Of a DNA stretch of 64,000 nt, positions 29,521-38,188 are shown one piece after another. Numbering within the stretch: position 1 is the first letter of the stretch; each line of letters starts with the position of its first letter. Source of the stretch: Pseudoxanthomonas winnipegensis (GTDB taxonomy: Bacteria > Pseudomonadota > Gammaproteobacteria > Xanthomonadales > Xanthomonadaceae); NCBI RefSeq assembly GCF_004283755.1, contig NZ_SHMH01000014.1, forward strand, positions 1-64,000. Reading direction: 5' to 3'. The translations under genes were made by a program, and so were the position numbers. Below the pieces are notes generated by a model. The model did no database searches and was not told the origin of the DNA. It saw nothing but the letters and a program-made list of their open reading frames with translations.

Positions 29521-30708
29521 TTACTTGATGCGGAACGCGGTCAGCTTGCCGTCGATGTTCTGGACCAGCAGCACGCCATCGGCGACCACCGGGGTGGCAC
29601 GGATCGGGTCGCCGCCGGCGCGTTCGCGCGCGGCCAGCTCACCGTTGTCCAGGCGCAGCCAGTGCACGTAGCCGTCGTAATCGCCGACCACCGCGTAGTC
29701 GCCCTGCACCGCCGGCGCGGTCAGCGCGCGGCGCAGCAGCTTCTGGTTGGACCACAGCGAACCGCCGCTGGTCTTGTCCAGCGCCCACACCACGCCGCCC
29801 TTGTCCGAGAGCACGACGCTGGACGGGGCCAGGCCCAGGCCGGCCACGCCGCCCTTGTCGCGGCTCCACATCGGGCGACCGCTGGGTCCGTCGATGGCCA
29901 GGGTCGCGTTCTTATAGCTGGAGGCGTAGAGCGTGGTGCCGTCGATCACCGGCGGCCCGTCCACGTCGGCCATGCGGTCCAGCTCGGTGCGGCCCTCGGG
30001 CTGGCCCACGGTCTGGTCCCACAGCGCATGGCCGTCGTTGAGCGCCAGCGCGGTCATGGTGCCGTCGTCGTTGCCCACGAACACCAGGCCCGGGCCCAGC
30101 GTGACCGGGCCGTTGCCGCGCACGGTCAGCGCCGGCTGCTCGCGGTTCCAGAACCAGCGGCGCACGCCGTCGGTCACCTGGAAGCACAGCACCTGGCCGT
30201 CGTTGGCGTGCACCAGCACGTTGCCCTGGCCGATGGTCGGCGGGGCGATGATCTCGTTGCTGGCCTTGGCGGTCCACTTCTCCTCGCCCGTGGCCGGGTC
30301 CAGCGCGAAGAGCTTGCCCGACAGCGTGCCGACCACCACCAGCCCGTCGCCAGCGCCGACGGCCGAAACGCGCTCGTCCTTCATCTTGTGGTGCCACAGT
30401 TCCTTGCCGGTCTGCAGATCCAGCGCCTTGATCCCGCCCTCGATCGCCGCGGCGTAGACGTGGCCGTCGGCCACGGCCGGACCCTCGCGCACGCCGAGCA
30501 GCTTCTCGCCCTTGCCCACGCTGGTGGACCAGAGCTTGTCGACCTGGATGCTGGGCTCGAACTTCTCCAGCTTGACCGGCTCGGTGGCGGCCTTCTCGGC
30601 GGCCTTCTTGTCGTCGGTGAACCAGCCCTTGACCGTGCTGCAACCGGACAGGACCGCCACCAGCGCGACCACGGCGGCCGCACGCTTCATGTTCACAACC
30701 ACTTTCAT
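29521..30708 (-). CDS. bamB: Outer membrane assembly lipoprotein BamB
   Basis: Lipoprotein of 395 residues, part of the BAM complex that inserts outer-membrane proteins. The signal peptide ends in the lipobox VLSGC (C23). The rest is an eight-bladed PQQ-type beta-propeller with repeated motifs such as [30 protein letters not shown] and [15 protein letters not shown]. The ATG at 30708 overlaps the last base of the yfgM stop (TGATG); an ATG six codons later (30690) gives a more usual signal-peptide length. The longer open frame upstream is yfgM out of frame. It closes the rlmN-to-bamB block. Confidence 0.95.
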   Translation of the reverse strand: MKVVVNMKRAAAVVALVAVLSGCSTVKGWFTDDKKAAEKAATEPVKLEKFEPSIQVDKLWSTSVGKGEKLLGVREGPAVADGHVYAAAIEGGIKALDLQTGKELWHHKMKDERVSAVGAGDGLVVVGTLSGKLFALDPATGEEKWTAKASNEIIAPPTIGQGNVLVHANDGQVLCFQVTDGVRRWFWNREQPALTVRGNGPVTLGPGLVFVGNDDGTMTALALNDGHALWDQTVGQPEGRTELDRMADVDGPPVIDGTTLYASSYKNATLAIDGPSGRPMWSRDKGGVAGLGLAPSSVVLSDKGGVVWALDKTSGGSLWSNQKLLRRALTAPAVQGDYAVVGDYDGYVHWLRLDNGELAARERAGGDPIRATPVVADGVLLVQNIDGKLTAFRIK

Positions 30709-31349
30709 CAGATCGACTCCGCGGACCCGGGCGGCGTGCCGCCGGCGTTGGTGAGCTTGATTTCGACCATCTGGCGCTGCGGCGAGGCCACGTCCAGGCT
30801 GGTCAAGGCTTTCAGATAGGTCTCGCGGGCCTGGTCGCGCTTGCCCGCCAGGACCAGCGCATCGCCGCGCACTTCCAGCGCCGAGGCGCTGTCGTAGGAG
30901 GCCAGCAGCTTGATCGCCTCGTCCTGCTTGCCCGCGGCATTGAGCAGGCGCGCGGCGTGCAGGTCGGCGTACGGCTTGACCGGCGAATCGGCCTTGACCG
31001 CCTTGAGCGTCGCCAGCGCGGCGTCGTTCTGCTTGGCCTTGACCTGCGCCTGGGCCAGCTGCAGCAGCGCCAGCTCGGTGTAGATCGAATCGGCGTCGTG
31101 CTTCTGCAGCGCGGCGACCTTGTCCTGCGCGGCCTTCAGATCGGCGCCGCCGATGGCCTTCACCGCCTCGGCGTAGCTGGCATAGCCGGCCTGCGACTGC
31201 TGCTCGCGGTGCTGGCCGTACCACTTCCATCCAAAGATCAGCGCCAGCCCCAGCGCGATACCGCCGATAATCCCGGCGCCGTTGTTCTTGAGCCAATTGC
31301 GGACGCGCTCACTCTGCTCGTGCTCGTCCAGCAGGTCATCGATTGCCAT
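30708..31349 (-). CDS. yfgM: YfgM family tetratricopeptide protein, translocon ancillary subunit
   Basis: Protein of 213 residues with one N-terminal membrane anchor (GIIGGIALGLALIFGWKWY, about 24-42), so most of it lies in the periplasm. TPR-like helices fill residues 60-205 (LALLQLAQAQVKAKQNDAAL, ARLLNAAGKQDEAIKLLASY). In E. coli YfgM joins SecYEG and PpiD and helps hand over periplasmic clients. The ATG at 31349 (MAIDDLLDEHEQ) is the family start. It is coupled to bamB by a one-base overlap and sits 61 bp after rodZ. Confidence 0.92.
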   Translation of the reverse strand: MAIDDLLDEHEQSERVRNWLKNNGAGIIGGIALGLALIFGWKWYGQHREQQSQAGYASYAEAVKAIGGADLKAAQDKVAALQKHDADSIYTELALLQLAQAQVKAKQNDAALATLKAVKADSPVKPYADLHAARLLNAAGKQDEAIKLLASYDSASALEVRGDALVLAGKRDQARETYLKALTSLDVASPQRQMVEIKLTNAGGTPPGSAESI

Positions 31350-31410
31350 GCGTACTCTCGCCCCGCCATTGCGCGGGGTCATCTAATTGCGACAGGTGGA
31401 CCCTCGCGGG

Positions 31411-32280
31411 TCAGTCCTGAACCGGCGCGAGTGATCCGTCGGAGGATACCGCAAAGCGCGCCACGTTGGCCCGCTGATACGGCGTCAGGTCCACCGTACT
31501 CCCGGCTCGCTGAACCTGAACCGCGTTCGCATTGCCCAGTTTGACCCGGGCCACCTGCCCGGCCTGGAAGCTGCGCGTCTGGCCGGCCTTGAGCAAGCCG
31601 CGCTCCAGGCTCTGGCCATCGGGGCCCTGCACGTCGACCCAGCTGTCGCCGCTGAAGGTGAGCGTCAGCGCGGCGGCCGCCGGCGGGGTCTCACGGGTCA
31701 GGCGCGGGGCCATCGAGGCGGTGATCGGGGCGTTGTCGGGCTCGACCTGCGGCGCGGGCGCCGGGGCGGCCACGGGCGCGGCGGCGGTGACGTTGGAGGG
31801 CGCCAGCGGCGCCATCGCCTTGGGCACTTCGTCCAGCGAGGCGGTCTTCAGCGCCGGCTTGCCCGAATTGTTGGAGACCACCAGCCAGAACGGCACGGCG
31901 AAGAAGCACACCGTGATCACCACATACACCGCGCGGCGCGCGGTGGACTCCAGCACGCGCTGGTAGCGCGGGGTGTGGGTGCGGCTGACCAGTTCCACCG
32001 GGCGCACGGCCTGCAGCAGCGACTGGTCCAGGTAGGCGCCGATGTCCACGCCCAGGGCGCGGGCGTAGCTGCGTACGTGGCCGCGGACGAAGACAGGGGC
32101 GCCCAGCGCCTCCCAGTGGCCGGATTCGAGAATCTCGACCACCCTGGCCGGCACCTTGAGCCTGGTGCCCGCCTGGGCGACGGTCATGCCCTGCTGCTCG
32201 CGCGCCTGGCGCAGCAGCGCAGCGATCTGCGCCTGCTGCGCTTCGCCGGACGCGGGTTGGGTCGTGTTGCGATCCATCAT
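31411..32280 (-). CDS. rodZ: RodZ-like helix-turn-helix membrane protein
   Basis: Protein of 289 residues. A cytosolic helix-turn-helix domain (about 18-85, LLRQAREQQGMTVAQAGTRL) comes first, then a basic stretch and one membrane segment (VYVVITVCFFAVPFWLVV, about 117-135). A Pro/Ala-rich periplasmic linker and a C-terminal beta domain (LTLTFSGDSWVDVQGPDGQS) follow. RodZ links the MreB cytoskeleton to the cell-wall machinery and sets rod shape. Its start overlaps the pilF stop by four bases (ATGA). Confidence 0.93.
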   Translation of the reverse strand: MMDRNTTQPASGEAQQAQIAALLRQAREQQGMTVAQAGTRLKVPARVVEILESGHWEALGAPVFVRGHVRSYARALGVDIGAYLDQSLLQAVRPVELVSRTHTPRYQRVLESTARRAVYVVITVCFFAVPFWLVVSNNSGKPALKTASLDEVPKAMAPLAPSNVTAAAPVAAPAPAPQVEPDNAPITASMAPRLTRETPPAAAALTLTFSGDSWVDVQGPDGQSLERGLLKAGQTRSFQAGQVARVKLGNANAVQVQRAGSTVDLTPYQRANVARFAVSSDGSLAPVQD

Positions 32281-33095
32281 GGTCTTGCACTATCCCCGGG
32301 ACTTGCCGCAGCGGCTTGTGGGAACTCCGCCCGCAGACGCTGTCGATATCTCTCGGCGGCAGCCTTGTCGCCAAGCCTGTTCTCAATGTCAGCCGCAAGT
32401 TGTAACACGCTTGCGTCGACGGGTGCAGCCGCGATGCGCCGCTCGATGAAGGCGCGCGCGTCCATGTCGTGGCCGATCCGGTGTTCGTTGCGCGCCATCG
32501 ACAGCAGCGCATAGGCATTGTTCGGGTCCAGCGCCAGCGCCTTGCGCAGGTCGCGCTCGACCCGCTCGTACTGGCCGGTCTGCAGGGCGCAGCCGCCGGC
32601 ATTGGCCAGGGCCGCGGCCGGGGTCGGATAGCCCGGCGCGGCGATGGCGCGGTCGAACCAGACCAGCGCCTCGGCCGGATAGCCGTTGGCGCACAGCCAG
32701 GCCCCGTAGTTGTTCATCATGCCGCCGTCCCGCGGCGCCAGTTCGGCCGCCTGGCGGTAGTGCTCGCCGGCGCCCTTGGTGTCGCCGCGCGCGCCATCGA
32801 CGATGGCCAGGATGGTGTGGGCCGCAGCGGACTTCGGGTTGGCGCGCAGCACCTTGTTCGACTCGCGCTCGGCGGTGTCCAGGTCGCCCACGCGCAGGCG
32901 CTGCTCGGCCATGCCCAGCGATTCGCTTTCCTCGATCCGCTTGCGCGTGGCCTTGTCGTCGCTGACGTGATAGTCGCTGGCCGGCGTCTGCACCGGCTTG
33001 ACCCCGCCCTTGGGCCGCACGAAGGTCAGCCGCGAGCAGCCGGTCGCGGCCACGGCCACGAGCAGCCCGGCGAGCAGGAGGTTATGCGGCCGCAT
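32277..33095 (-). CDS. pilF: Type IV pilus biogenesis lipoprotein PilF
   Basis: Lipoprotein of 272 residues with a signal peptide ending at C20 ([20 protein letters not shown]). It is built of TPR repeats ([60 protein letters not shown]). PilF (PilW in Neisseria) is the pilotin that places and assembles the PilQ secretin in the outer membrane. The ATG at 33095 overlaps the end of rlmN by 14 bases and is coupled to it; the next gene, rodZ, overlaps by four bases. Confidence 0.92.
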   Translation of the reverse strand: MRPHNLLLAGLLVAVAATGCSRLTFVRPKGGVKPVQTPASDYHVSDDKATRKRIEESESLGMAEQRLRVGDLDTAERESNKVLRANPKSAAAHTILAIVDGARGDTKGAGEHYRQAAELAPRDGGMMNNYGAWLCANGYPAEALVWFDRAIAAPGYPTPAAALANAGGCALQTGQYERVERDLRKALALDPNNAYALLSMARNEHRIGHDMDARAFIERRIAAAPVDASVLQLAADIENRLGDKAAAERYRQRLRAEFPQAAAASPGDSARP

Positions 33096-34293
33096 CGCCC
33101 AGGCCCTGCTCGCGCAGCTGGCGGTTGAACTCGGCCTGGCGCCGGGTGCGGTCCATGACCTGCCCCTTGAGCTGGCCGCAGGCCGCATCGATGTCGTCGC
33201 CGCGGGTGCGGCGCACCATCGTCAGCACCTGCGCATCGAGCAGGATCTTCTGGAACGCGCGGATCTGCGCCTCGTCCGAGCGCTCGTAGCGCGTGCCCGG
33301 GAAGGGGTTGAACGGGATCAGATTGACCTTGCCCGCCTCGCGCGACTGCATCTGGTTGCCGAACTGGCGCATCAGCCGCGCCAGCGAACGGGCGTGCTCG
33401 GGCTGGTCGTTGACGCCCTTCATCAGGGTGTACTCGAAGGTGATCGAGTCGCGCTTGGGGCTGGCCTTGAGATAGCGCGCACAGGCGGCCATCAGCTGCT
33501 CGACCGGGTACTTCTTGTTGAGCGGCACCAGCTGGCTGCGCAGCTCGTCCTGCGCCGCATGCAGGGAGACCGCCAGCGACACGTCGCTCTCGGTGGAGAG
33601 GCGGTCGATCATCGGCACCATGCCGGCGGTGGACAGCGTCACGCGCTTGCTGGCCAGGCCGTAGCCCAGGTCGTCGCGCATGATGCTCATGGCGCGCACG
33701 ACGTTGTCGAAATTGGCCAGCGGCTCGCCCATGCCCATCATCACCACGTTGGTGAGGCGACGGATCTGCGCCGGCACGTTGCCCAGGTGGCGCGCGGCCA
33801 CCCAGACCTGGCCGATGATCTCGGCCGTGGACAGGTTGCGGTTGAAGCCCTGCGTGGCGGTCGAGCAGAACTGGCAGTTCAGCGCGCAACCGACCTGCGA
33901 GGACACGCACAGCGTGCCGCGGGTCTTGTCCGGGATGTAGACCGTCTCGATGGCATTCTTGCCATCGGCGCCCATCGACAGCAGCCACTTGTGCGTGCCG
34001 TCGGCGGAGGGCTTGTCGAACACCACGTTCGGCACCACCACCTCGGCGTGCTGCTGCAGCTTGGCGCGCAGCGGCTTGCCCAGGTCGGTCATGCCGTCGA
34101 AGTCGGTGACGTAGCGGTGGTGGATCCACTTCATCACCTGGTGGGCGCGGTAGCGCTTCTCGCCGAGGGTCTCCTCGAAGAAGCGCTCCAGGCCGGCCCG
34201 GTCCAGGTCGAGCAGATTCTGCTTGCGCGCCGGCGCACCGGCGAGCGGCTCGCCGGTGGTGGTCACGCTGGGAATCGGCGCGATCTGGCTCAT
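33082..34293 (-). CDS. rlmN: Dual-specificity rRNA/tRNA methyltransferase RlmN
   Basis: Radical SAM enzyme of 403 residues that methylates C2 of A2503 in 23S rRNA and A37 in certain tRNAs. The iron-sulfur motif is CALNCQFC (CxxxCxxC). SAM-site strings are [17 protein letters not shown] and [13 protein letters not shown], and the C-terminal cysteine used for the protein-bound methyl intermediate lies in [10 protein letters not shown]. The ATG at 34293 ([12 protein letters not shown]) is 7 bases after the ndk stop; the upstream extension overlaps ndk and is rejected. Confidence 0.95.
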   Translation of the reverse strand: MSQIAPIPSVTTTGEPLAGAPARKQNLLDLDRAGLERFFEETLGEKRYRAHQVMKWIHHRYVTDFDGMTDLGKPLRAKLQQHAEVVVPNVVFDKPSADGTHKWLLSMGADGKNAIETVYIPDKTRGTLCVSSQVGCALNCQFCSTATQGFNRNLSTAEIIGQVWVAARHLGNVPAQIRRLTNVVMMGMGEPLANFDNVVRAMSIMRDDLGYGLASKRVTLSTAGMVPMIDRLSTESDVSLAVSLHAAQDELRSQLVPLNKKYPVEQLMAACARYLKASPKRDSITFEYTLMKGVNDQPEHARSLARLMRQFGNQMQSREAGKVNLIPFNPFPGTRYERSDEAQIRAFQKILLDAQVLTMVRRTRGDDIDAACGQLKGQVMDRTRRQAEFNRQLREQGLGDAAA

Positions 34294-34300
34294 CGAAGGC

Positions 34301-34726
34301 TCAGCGCGAGACCACTTCGGTGGCGGCGAACCAGTACGCCACTTCGATCGCCGCATTCTCCAGCGAGTCCGAACCATGAGCGGCGTTGGCGTCGATCGAA
34401 TCGGCGAAGTCGGCGCGGATGGTGCCCGGCGCAGCGTCCTTCGGATTGGTGGCGCCCAGCAGCTCGCGGTGCGCGGCCACGGCGTTCTCGCCTTCCAGCG
34501 CCTGGATCATCACCGGGCCGGAGATCATGAACTCGACCAGCGCGTTGAAGAACGGGCGGTCCTTGTGCACGGCGTAGAAGCCCTCGGCCTCGCGGCGCGA
34601 CAGCTGCTTGTACTTGGCGGCCACGATTTTCAGGCCGGCCTTCTCGAAGCGGGCGTAGATCTCGCCGATGACGTTCTTGGCGACGGCATCGGGCTTAATG
34701 ATGGACAGGGTGCGCTCCAGCGCCAT
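34301..34726 (-). CDS. ndk: Nucleoside diphosphate kinase
   Basis: Enzyme of 141 residues that balances NTP and dNTP pools by phosphate transfer through a phosphohistidine. The active-site histidine is H117 in NAAHGSDS. Family strings are [13 protein letters not shown] and [20 protein letters not shown]. The ATG at 34726 gives [14 protein letters not shown]. It heads the minus-strand block ndk-rlmN-pilF-rodZ-yfgM-bamB. A terminator-like hairpin sits in its 5' region (34773-34797), which may attenuate the block. Confidence 0.97.
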   Translation of the reverse strand: MALERTLSIIKPDAVAKNVIGEIYARFEKAGLKIVAAKYKQLSRREAEGFYAVHKDRPFFNALVEFMISGPVMIQALEGENAVAAHRELLGATNPKDAAPGTIRADFADSIDANAAHGSDSLENAAIEVAYWFAATEVVSR

Positions 34727-34772
34727 GAGAGTTCTCCGAAGTTCGGGGCCAGGTCGACCCAAGTTGGCTTAA

Positions 34773-34797
34773 GAAAAAACCCGCGTGGAAACGCGGG
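34773..34797 (-). terminator. Intrinsic terminator in the ndk leader
   Basis: On the minus strand the sequence reads CCCGCGT-TTCC-ACGCGGG-TTTTTTC: a perfect 7-bp GC-rich stem followed by six T. It lies 46 bases upstream of the ndk ATG, and no minus-strand gene precedes it, because the next gene to the right is divergent. It may be an attenuator or the 3' end of a short RNA. A TAGAAT -10 candidate is at 34825-34820. Confidence 0.7.
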
Positions 34798-34909
34798 CTT
34801 GAATTTGATTTCTGCGGCAATTCTAACGGATTGCAAGACCGCTTGCATCTGTCCGCAGGCGTCTTTGACGCACTGCAACATGACATCCGGATCGGGCTCG
34901 GCGCAAACT

Positions 34910-34923
34910 CAAACAAGCGTTTG
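34910..34923. promoter_or_regulatory. PsrA-like operator upstream of the tetR gene
   Basis: CAAAC-AAGC-GTTTG is an exact match to the G/CAAAC-N2-4-GTTTG/C consensus reported for Pseudomonas PsrA. The palindrome extends to 6 bp arms (TCAAAC and GTTTGA). It lies 20 bases upstream of the regulator ATG, consistent with autorepression. Confidence 0.65.
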
Positions 34924-34943
34924 ATTCAGAGCCCCCCGTTCGC

Positions 34944-35576
34944 ATGGTCACCGGCACCCAGTTCTCGACCAAGGACCGCATTCTCGGCGCCGCCGAGGAG
35001 CTGTTCGCCCTGCATGGCTTCGCCGGCACCTCCCTGCGCCAGGTCACCACCCGGGCCGACGTCAACATCGCCGCGGTCAACTATCACTTCGGCTCCAAGG
35101 AGAACCTGGTCAACGAGGTCTTCCGCCGGCGCATGGACGTGATGACCGCTGCACGCCTGGGCCAGCTGGAACAGGCCCTCAAGCGGCCCGGCGAGCTGGA
35201 GCCCATCCTGGCCGCCTTCGTCGAACCGGCCCTGGCCATGGCCCAGGACGGCCAGGGCGGCGGCGCCTTCGTGCGTGTGATCGCCCGTGCCTACGCCGAG
35301 AAGAACGACAACCTGCGCAAGTTCCTCTCCGACCACTACGGCCATGTCCTGCGCGAGTTCGCCAAGGCCATCGCCGCCTGCCTGCCGGGCCTGAGCAAGC
35401 AGGAGCTGTACTGGCGCCTGGACTTCCTGGCCGGCGCCCTGACCTATGCCATGGCCGACTTCGGCCTGATCAAGCGTCCCGCCGGCGTCACCGAAGCGGC
35501 GCATCGTGAACTGGCCGCCCGTGAACTCATCCGCTTCGCCGAGGCCGGCTTCCGCGCCGGCAGCGTTCAAGCGTAA
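34944..35576 (+). CDS. TetR-family regulator, PsrA-like, of fatty-acid degradation
   Basis: Protein of 210 residues. The N-terminal helix-turn-helix (residues 8-55) contains KDRILGAAEELFALHGFAGT and NIAAVNYHFGSKENLVNEVF; the C-terminal ligand domain resembles PsrA (LPGLSKQELYWRLDFLAGAL). PsrA regulators respond to long-chain fatty acids and control beta-oxidation genes. A PsrA-type box lies just upstream of this gene and another between it and fadB. The gene ends 28 bp before fadB in the same direction. No clear ribosome site precedes the ATG. The PsrA assignment is inference from the operator plus neighbours; TetR membership is certain. Confidence 0.85.
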   Translation: MVTGTQFSTKDRILGAAEELFALHGFAGTSLRQVTTRADVNIAAVNYHFGSKENLVNEVFRRRMDVMTAARLGQLEQALKRPGELEPILAAFVEPALAMAQDGQGGGAFVRVIARAYAEKNDNLRKFLSDHYGHVLREFAKAIAACLPGLSKQELYWRLDFLAGALTYAMADFGLIKRPAGVTEAAHRELAARELIRFAEAGFRAGSVQA

Positions 35577-35584
35577 TTTCAATC

Positions 35585-35598
35585 AAAACAAAGGTTTG
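35585..35598. promoter_or_regulatory. PsrA-like operator upstream of fadB
   Basis: AAAAC-AAAG-GTTTG matches the same consensus in nine of ten fixed positions and lies seven bases before the fadB ATG, so binding would overlap the fadB translation start region. Confidence 0.5.
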
Positions 35599-35604
35599 TT
35601 GAAT

Positions 35605-38025
35605 ATGTCTGAGAAACTGCTTGTACGCCGCGCCGCCGTGCTCGGCGCCGGCGTGATGGGCGCGCAGATCGCGGCCCACCTGACCAATGCGGGCGTGGAC
35701 ACGATCCTGTTCGACCTGCCCGCCAAGGAGGGCCCGGCCAGCGGCATCGTGCTCAAGGCCATCGCCAACCTGGGCAAGCTCTCCCCCGCCCCGCTGGCGG
35801 CCAAGGGCCTGGCCGAGGCCATCACCCCGGCCAACTACGGTAGCGACCTGGACCTGCTGCGCGGCTGCGACCTGATCATCGAGGCCATCGCCGAGCGCAT
35901 GGACTGGAAGCAGGACCTCTACGCCAAGATCGCCCCGTACGTGGCCGACCACGCCGTGCTGGCCTCCAACACCTCGGGCCTGGGCATCAACAAGCTGGCC
36001 GAGGTGCTGCCCGAGCAGCTGCGCCACCGCTTCTGCGGCGTGCACTTCTTCAACCCGCCGCGCTACATGCATCTGGCCGAGCTGATCCCGGCCAAGGGCA
36101 CCGACAAGGCGGTGCTCGAGGGCCTGGAGAGCTTCCTGGTCACCACGCTTGGCAAGGGCGTGGTCTATGCCAAGGACACGCCGAACTTCATCGGCAACCG
36201 CATCGGCGTGTTCTCGATCCTGTCCACCATCCACCACACCCAGGAATTCGGCCTGGGCTTCGACGAGGTCGATGGCCTGACCGGCCCGCTGGTCGGCCGG
36301 CCGAAGTCGGCCACCTACCGCACCTCCGACGTGGTCGGCCTGGACACCATGGCCCATGTCATCAAGACCATGGCCGACACCCTGCCCGACGACCCGTGGC
36401 ATGCGTTCTTCAAGTCGCCCAAGTGGCTGGAGGCCCTGATCGCCAAGGGCGCGCTGGGCCAGAAGACCGGCGCGGGCATCTTCCGCAAGGTCGGCAAGGA
36501 CATCGTGGTACTCGATCTGGAGCAATTGAAGAGTCTGGCCAAGGATGGCCAGGCTTCTGCGGAGGGATCCGCAGGTGCCTACCGCACGGCCGACCGTGGC
36601 GCCGCGCCGGAAGTGGTCGAGATCCTGAAGATCAAGAACCCGGCCGAGAAGTTCGCCAAGCTGCGCGAGAGCCAGCACCCGCAGGCCCAGTTCCTGTGGG
36701 CGACCTTCCGCGACCTGTTCCACTACAGCGCCTACCACCTGGCCGATATCGCCGAGACTGCGCGCGATGTGGACCTGGCCATCCGCTGGGGCTACGGCTG
36801 GTCGCTGGGCCCGTTCGAGACCTGGCAGGCCGCCGGCTGGAAGCAGGTGGCGCAGTGGATCGCCGACGACATCGCCGCCGGCAAGAGCATGAGCAGCGCG
36901 CCGCTGCCGAACTGGGTGTTCGACGGCCGCGACGGCGTGCACGGTGCGGAAGGCTCCTACAGCCCGGCCAAGGACGCCAAGCTGCCGCGCTCGGCGCTGC
37001 CGGTCTACAAGCGCCAGCGCTTCCCCGATCCGGTGCTGGGCGAGCAGTACCCGCAGGGCGAGACGGTCTACGAGAACGACGGCGTGCGCCTGTGGCACGA
37101 CGGCGACGAGGTGGCCGTGGTCAGCTTCAAGACCAAGATGCACACCGTCTCGGACCAGGTGCTGGACGGGCTGCAGGAAGCCGTCGGCCGCGCCGAGCGC
37201 GACTTCAAGGGCCTGGTGATCTGGCAGCCCAAGGAGCCCTTCTCCGCCGGTGCCGACCTGGCCGGTGCGCTGGGTCTGCTGCAGACGGGCATGGTCGCCG
37301 AGTTCGAGGCGATGGTCGCCAACTTCCAGGCCACCAGTCAGCGCATCAAGTATTCGCTGGTGCCGGTCGTGGCCGCCGTGCGCGGCCTGGCGCTGGGCGG
37401 CGGCTGCGAGTTCCAGATGCACAGCGCCAAGACCGTGGCCGGTCTGGAGAGCTATATCGGCCTGGTCGAGGCCGGCGTGGGCCTGCTGCCCGCCGGCGGC
37501 GGCCTGAAGGAACTGGCCGCGCGCGCCTCGGCGGCCGCGGGGCCTGGCGGCGATGTGTTCGCCGAGCTGAAGAAGACCTTCGAGACCATCGCCATGGCCA
37601 AGGTCTCCAATTCGGCCGTCAATGCCCAGGAGCTGGGCCTGCTGCGTCCGACCGACAAGATCGTGTTCAACGCCTACGAGTCGCTGTACATCGCCAAGCA
37701 GGAGGCGGCGGCGCTGGCCGAGTCCGGCTATCGCCCGCCCCTGCCCGCGCGCCGCATCCAGGTCGCCGGCGACGTCGGCATCGCCACCTTCAAGATGATG
37801 CTGGTCAACATGCTGGAAGGCCGCTTCATCAGCGAATACGACTACGAGATCGCCACCCGCATCGCCACCGTGCTGTGCGGCGGCGAAGTGGATCGTGGCG
37901 CGGTGGTGGACGAGGACTGGTTGCTCAGGCTGGAGCGTCGCCACTTCGTCGAACTGGCCCAGCAGGAAAAGACCCAGGCGCGGATTGGGCACATGCTCAA
38001 GACGGGTAAGCCGCTTAGGAACTGA
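35605..38025 (+). CDS. fadB: 3-hydroxyacyl-CoA dehydrogenase / enoyl-CoA hydratase
   Basis: Multifunctional beta-oxidation enzyme of 806 residues. The 3-hydroxyacyl-CoA dehydrogenase comes first: NAD loop VLGAGVMGAQIAAHL (GxGxxG at 14-19), HFFNPPRYMHLAELI with the catalytic histidine, and TPNFIGNRIGVF. An enoyl-CoA hydratase (crotonase) domain follows at about 500-700 with FSAGADLAGALG and ALGGGCEFQMHSAKTVAG. This order, dehydrogenase before hydratase, is that of Bacillus FadN and is opposite to E. coli FadB. The ATG at 35605 (MSEKLLVRRA) is chosen because the Rossmann fold starts there. The thiolase downstream completes the cycle. Confidence 0.92.
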   Translation: MSEKLLVRRAAVLGAGVMGAQIAAHLTNAGVDTILFDLPAKEGPASGIVLKAIANLGKLSPAPLAAKGLAEAITPANYGSDLDLLRGCDLIIEAIAERMDWKQDLYAKIAPYVADHAVLASNTSGLGINKLAEVLPEQLRHRFCGVHFFNPPRYMHLAELIPAKGTDKAVLEGLESFLVTTLGKGVVYAKDTPNFIGNRIGVFSILSTIHHTQEFGLGFDEVDGLTGPLVGRPKSATYRTSDVVGLDTMAHVIKTMADTLPDDPWHAFFKSPKWLEALIAKGALGQKTGAGIFRKVGKDIVVLDLEQLKSLAKDGQASAEGSAGAYRTADRGAAPEVVEILKIKNPAEKFAKLRESQHPQAQFLWATFRDLFHYSAYHLADIAETARDVDLAIRWGYGWSLGPFETWQAAGWKQVAQWIADDIAAGKSMSSAPLPNWVFDGRDGVHGAEGSYSPAKDAKLPRSALPVYKRQRFPDPVLGEQYPQGETVYENDGVRLWHDGDEVAVVSFKTKMHTVSDQVLDGLQEAVGRAERDFKGLVIWQPKEPFSAGADLAGALGLLQTGMVAEFEAMVANFQATSQRIKYSLVPVVAAVRGLALGGGCEFQMHSAKTVAGLESYIGLVEAGVGLLPAGGGLKELAARASAAAGPGGDVFAELKKTFETIAMAKVSNSAVNAQELGLLRPTDKIVFNAYESLYIAKQEAAALAESGYRPPLPARRIQVAGDVGIATFKMMLVNMLEGRFISEYDYEIATRIATVLCGGEVDRGAVVDEDWLLRLERRHFVELAQQEKTQARIGHMLKTGKPLRN

Positions 38026-38167
38026 GATTGGGGATTTGGGATTGGGGATTCGTAAAAGCGAGTCTCCATACCCAACCACTCTCGCCTCCAACAAATTCAT
38101 CCGCCGGGCAGATGCATTCGGACACCAGGATCCGCTCCAACGAATCCCCACTCCCGAATCCCCAATC
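38026..38167. repeat. 28-bp near-perfect inverted repeat between fadB and the thiolase gene
   Basis: The left arm (38026-38053, starting GATTGGGGATTTGGGATTGG) and the right arm (38140-38167) are complementary in 26 of 28 positions, enclosing 86 bases. The arms themselves are made of repeated GATTGGGG/GGGATT units. The left arm starts directly after the fadB stop and the right arm ends 21 bases before the thiolase ATG. It could fold into a long hairpin in the fadB-fadA message. Confidence 0.75.
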
Positions 38168-38188
38168 CCGGCTCTCGGAGAAAGCCAA

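Noticed and set aside
29521..31296. A 591-residue fusion ending in BamB
   Set aside because: The N-terminal 195 residues are yfgM read out of frame; bamB has its own lipoprotein signal and an overlapping start at 30708.
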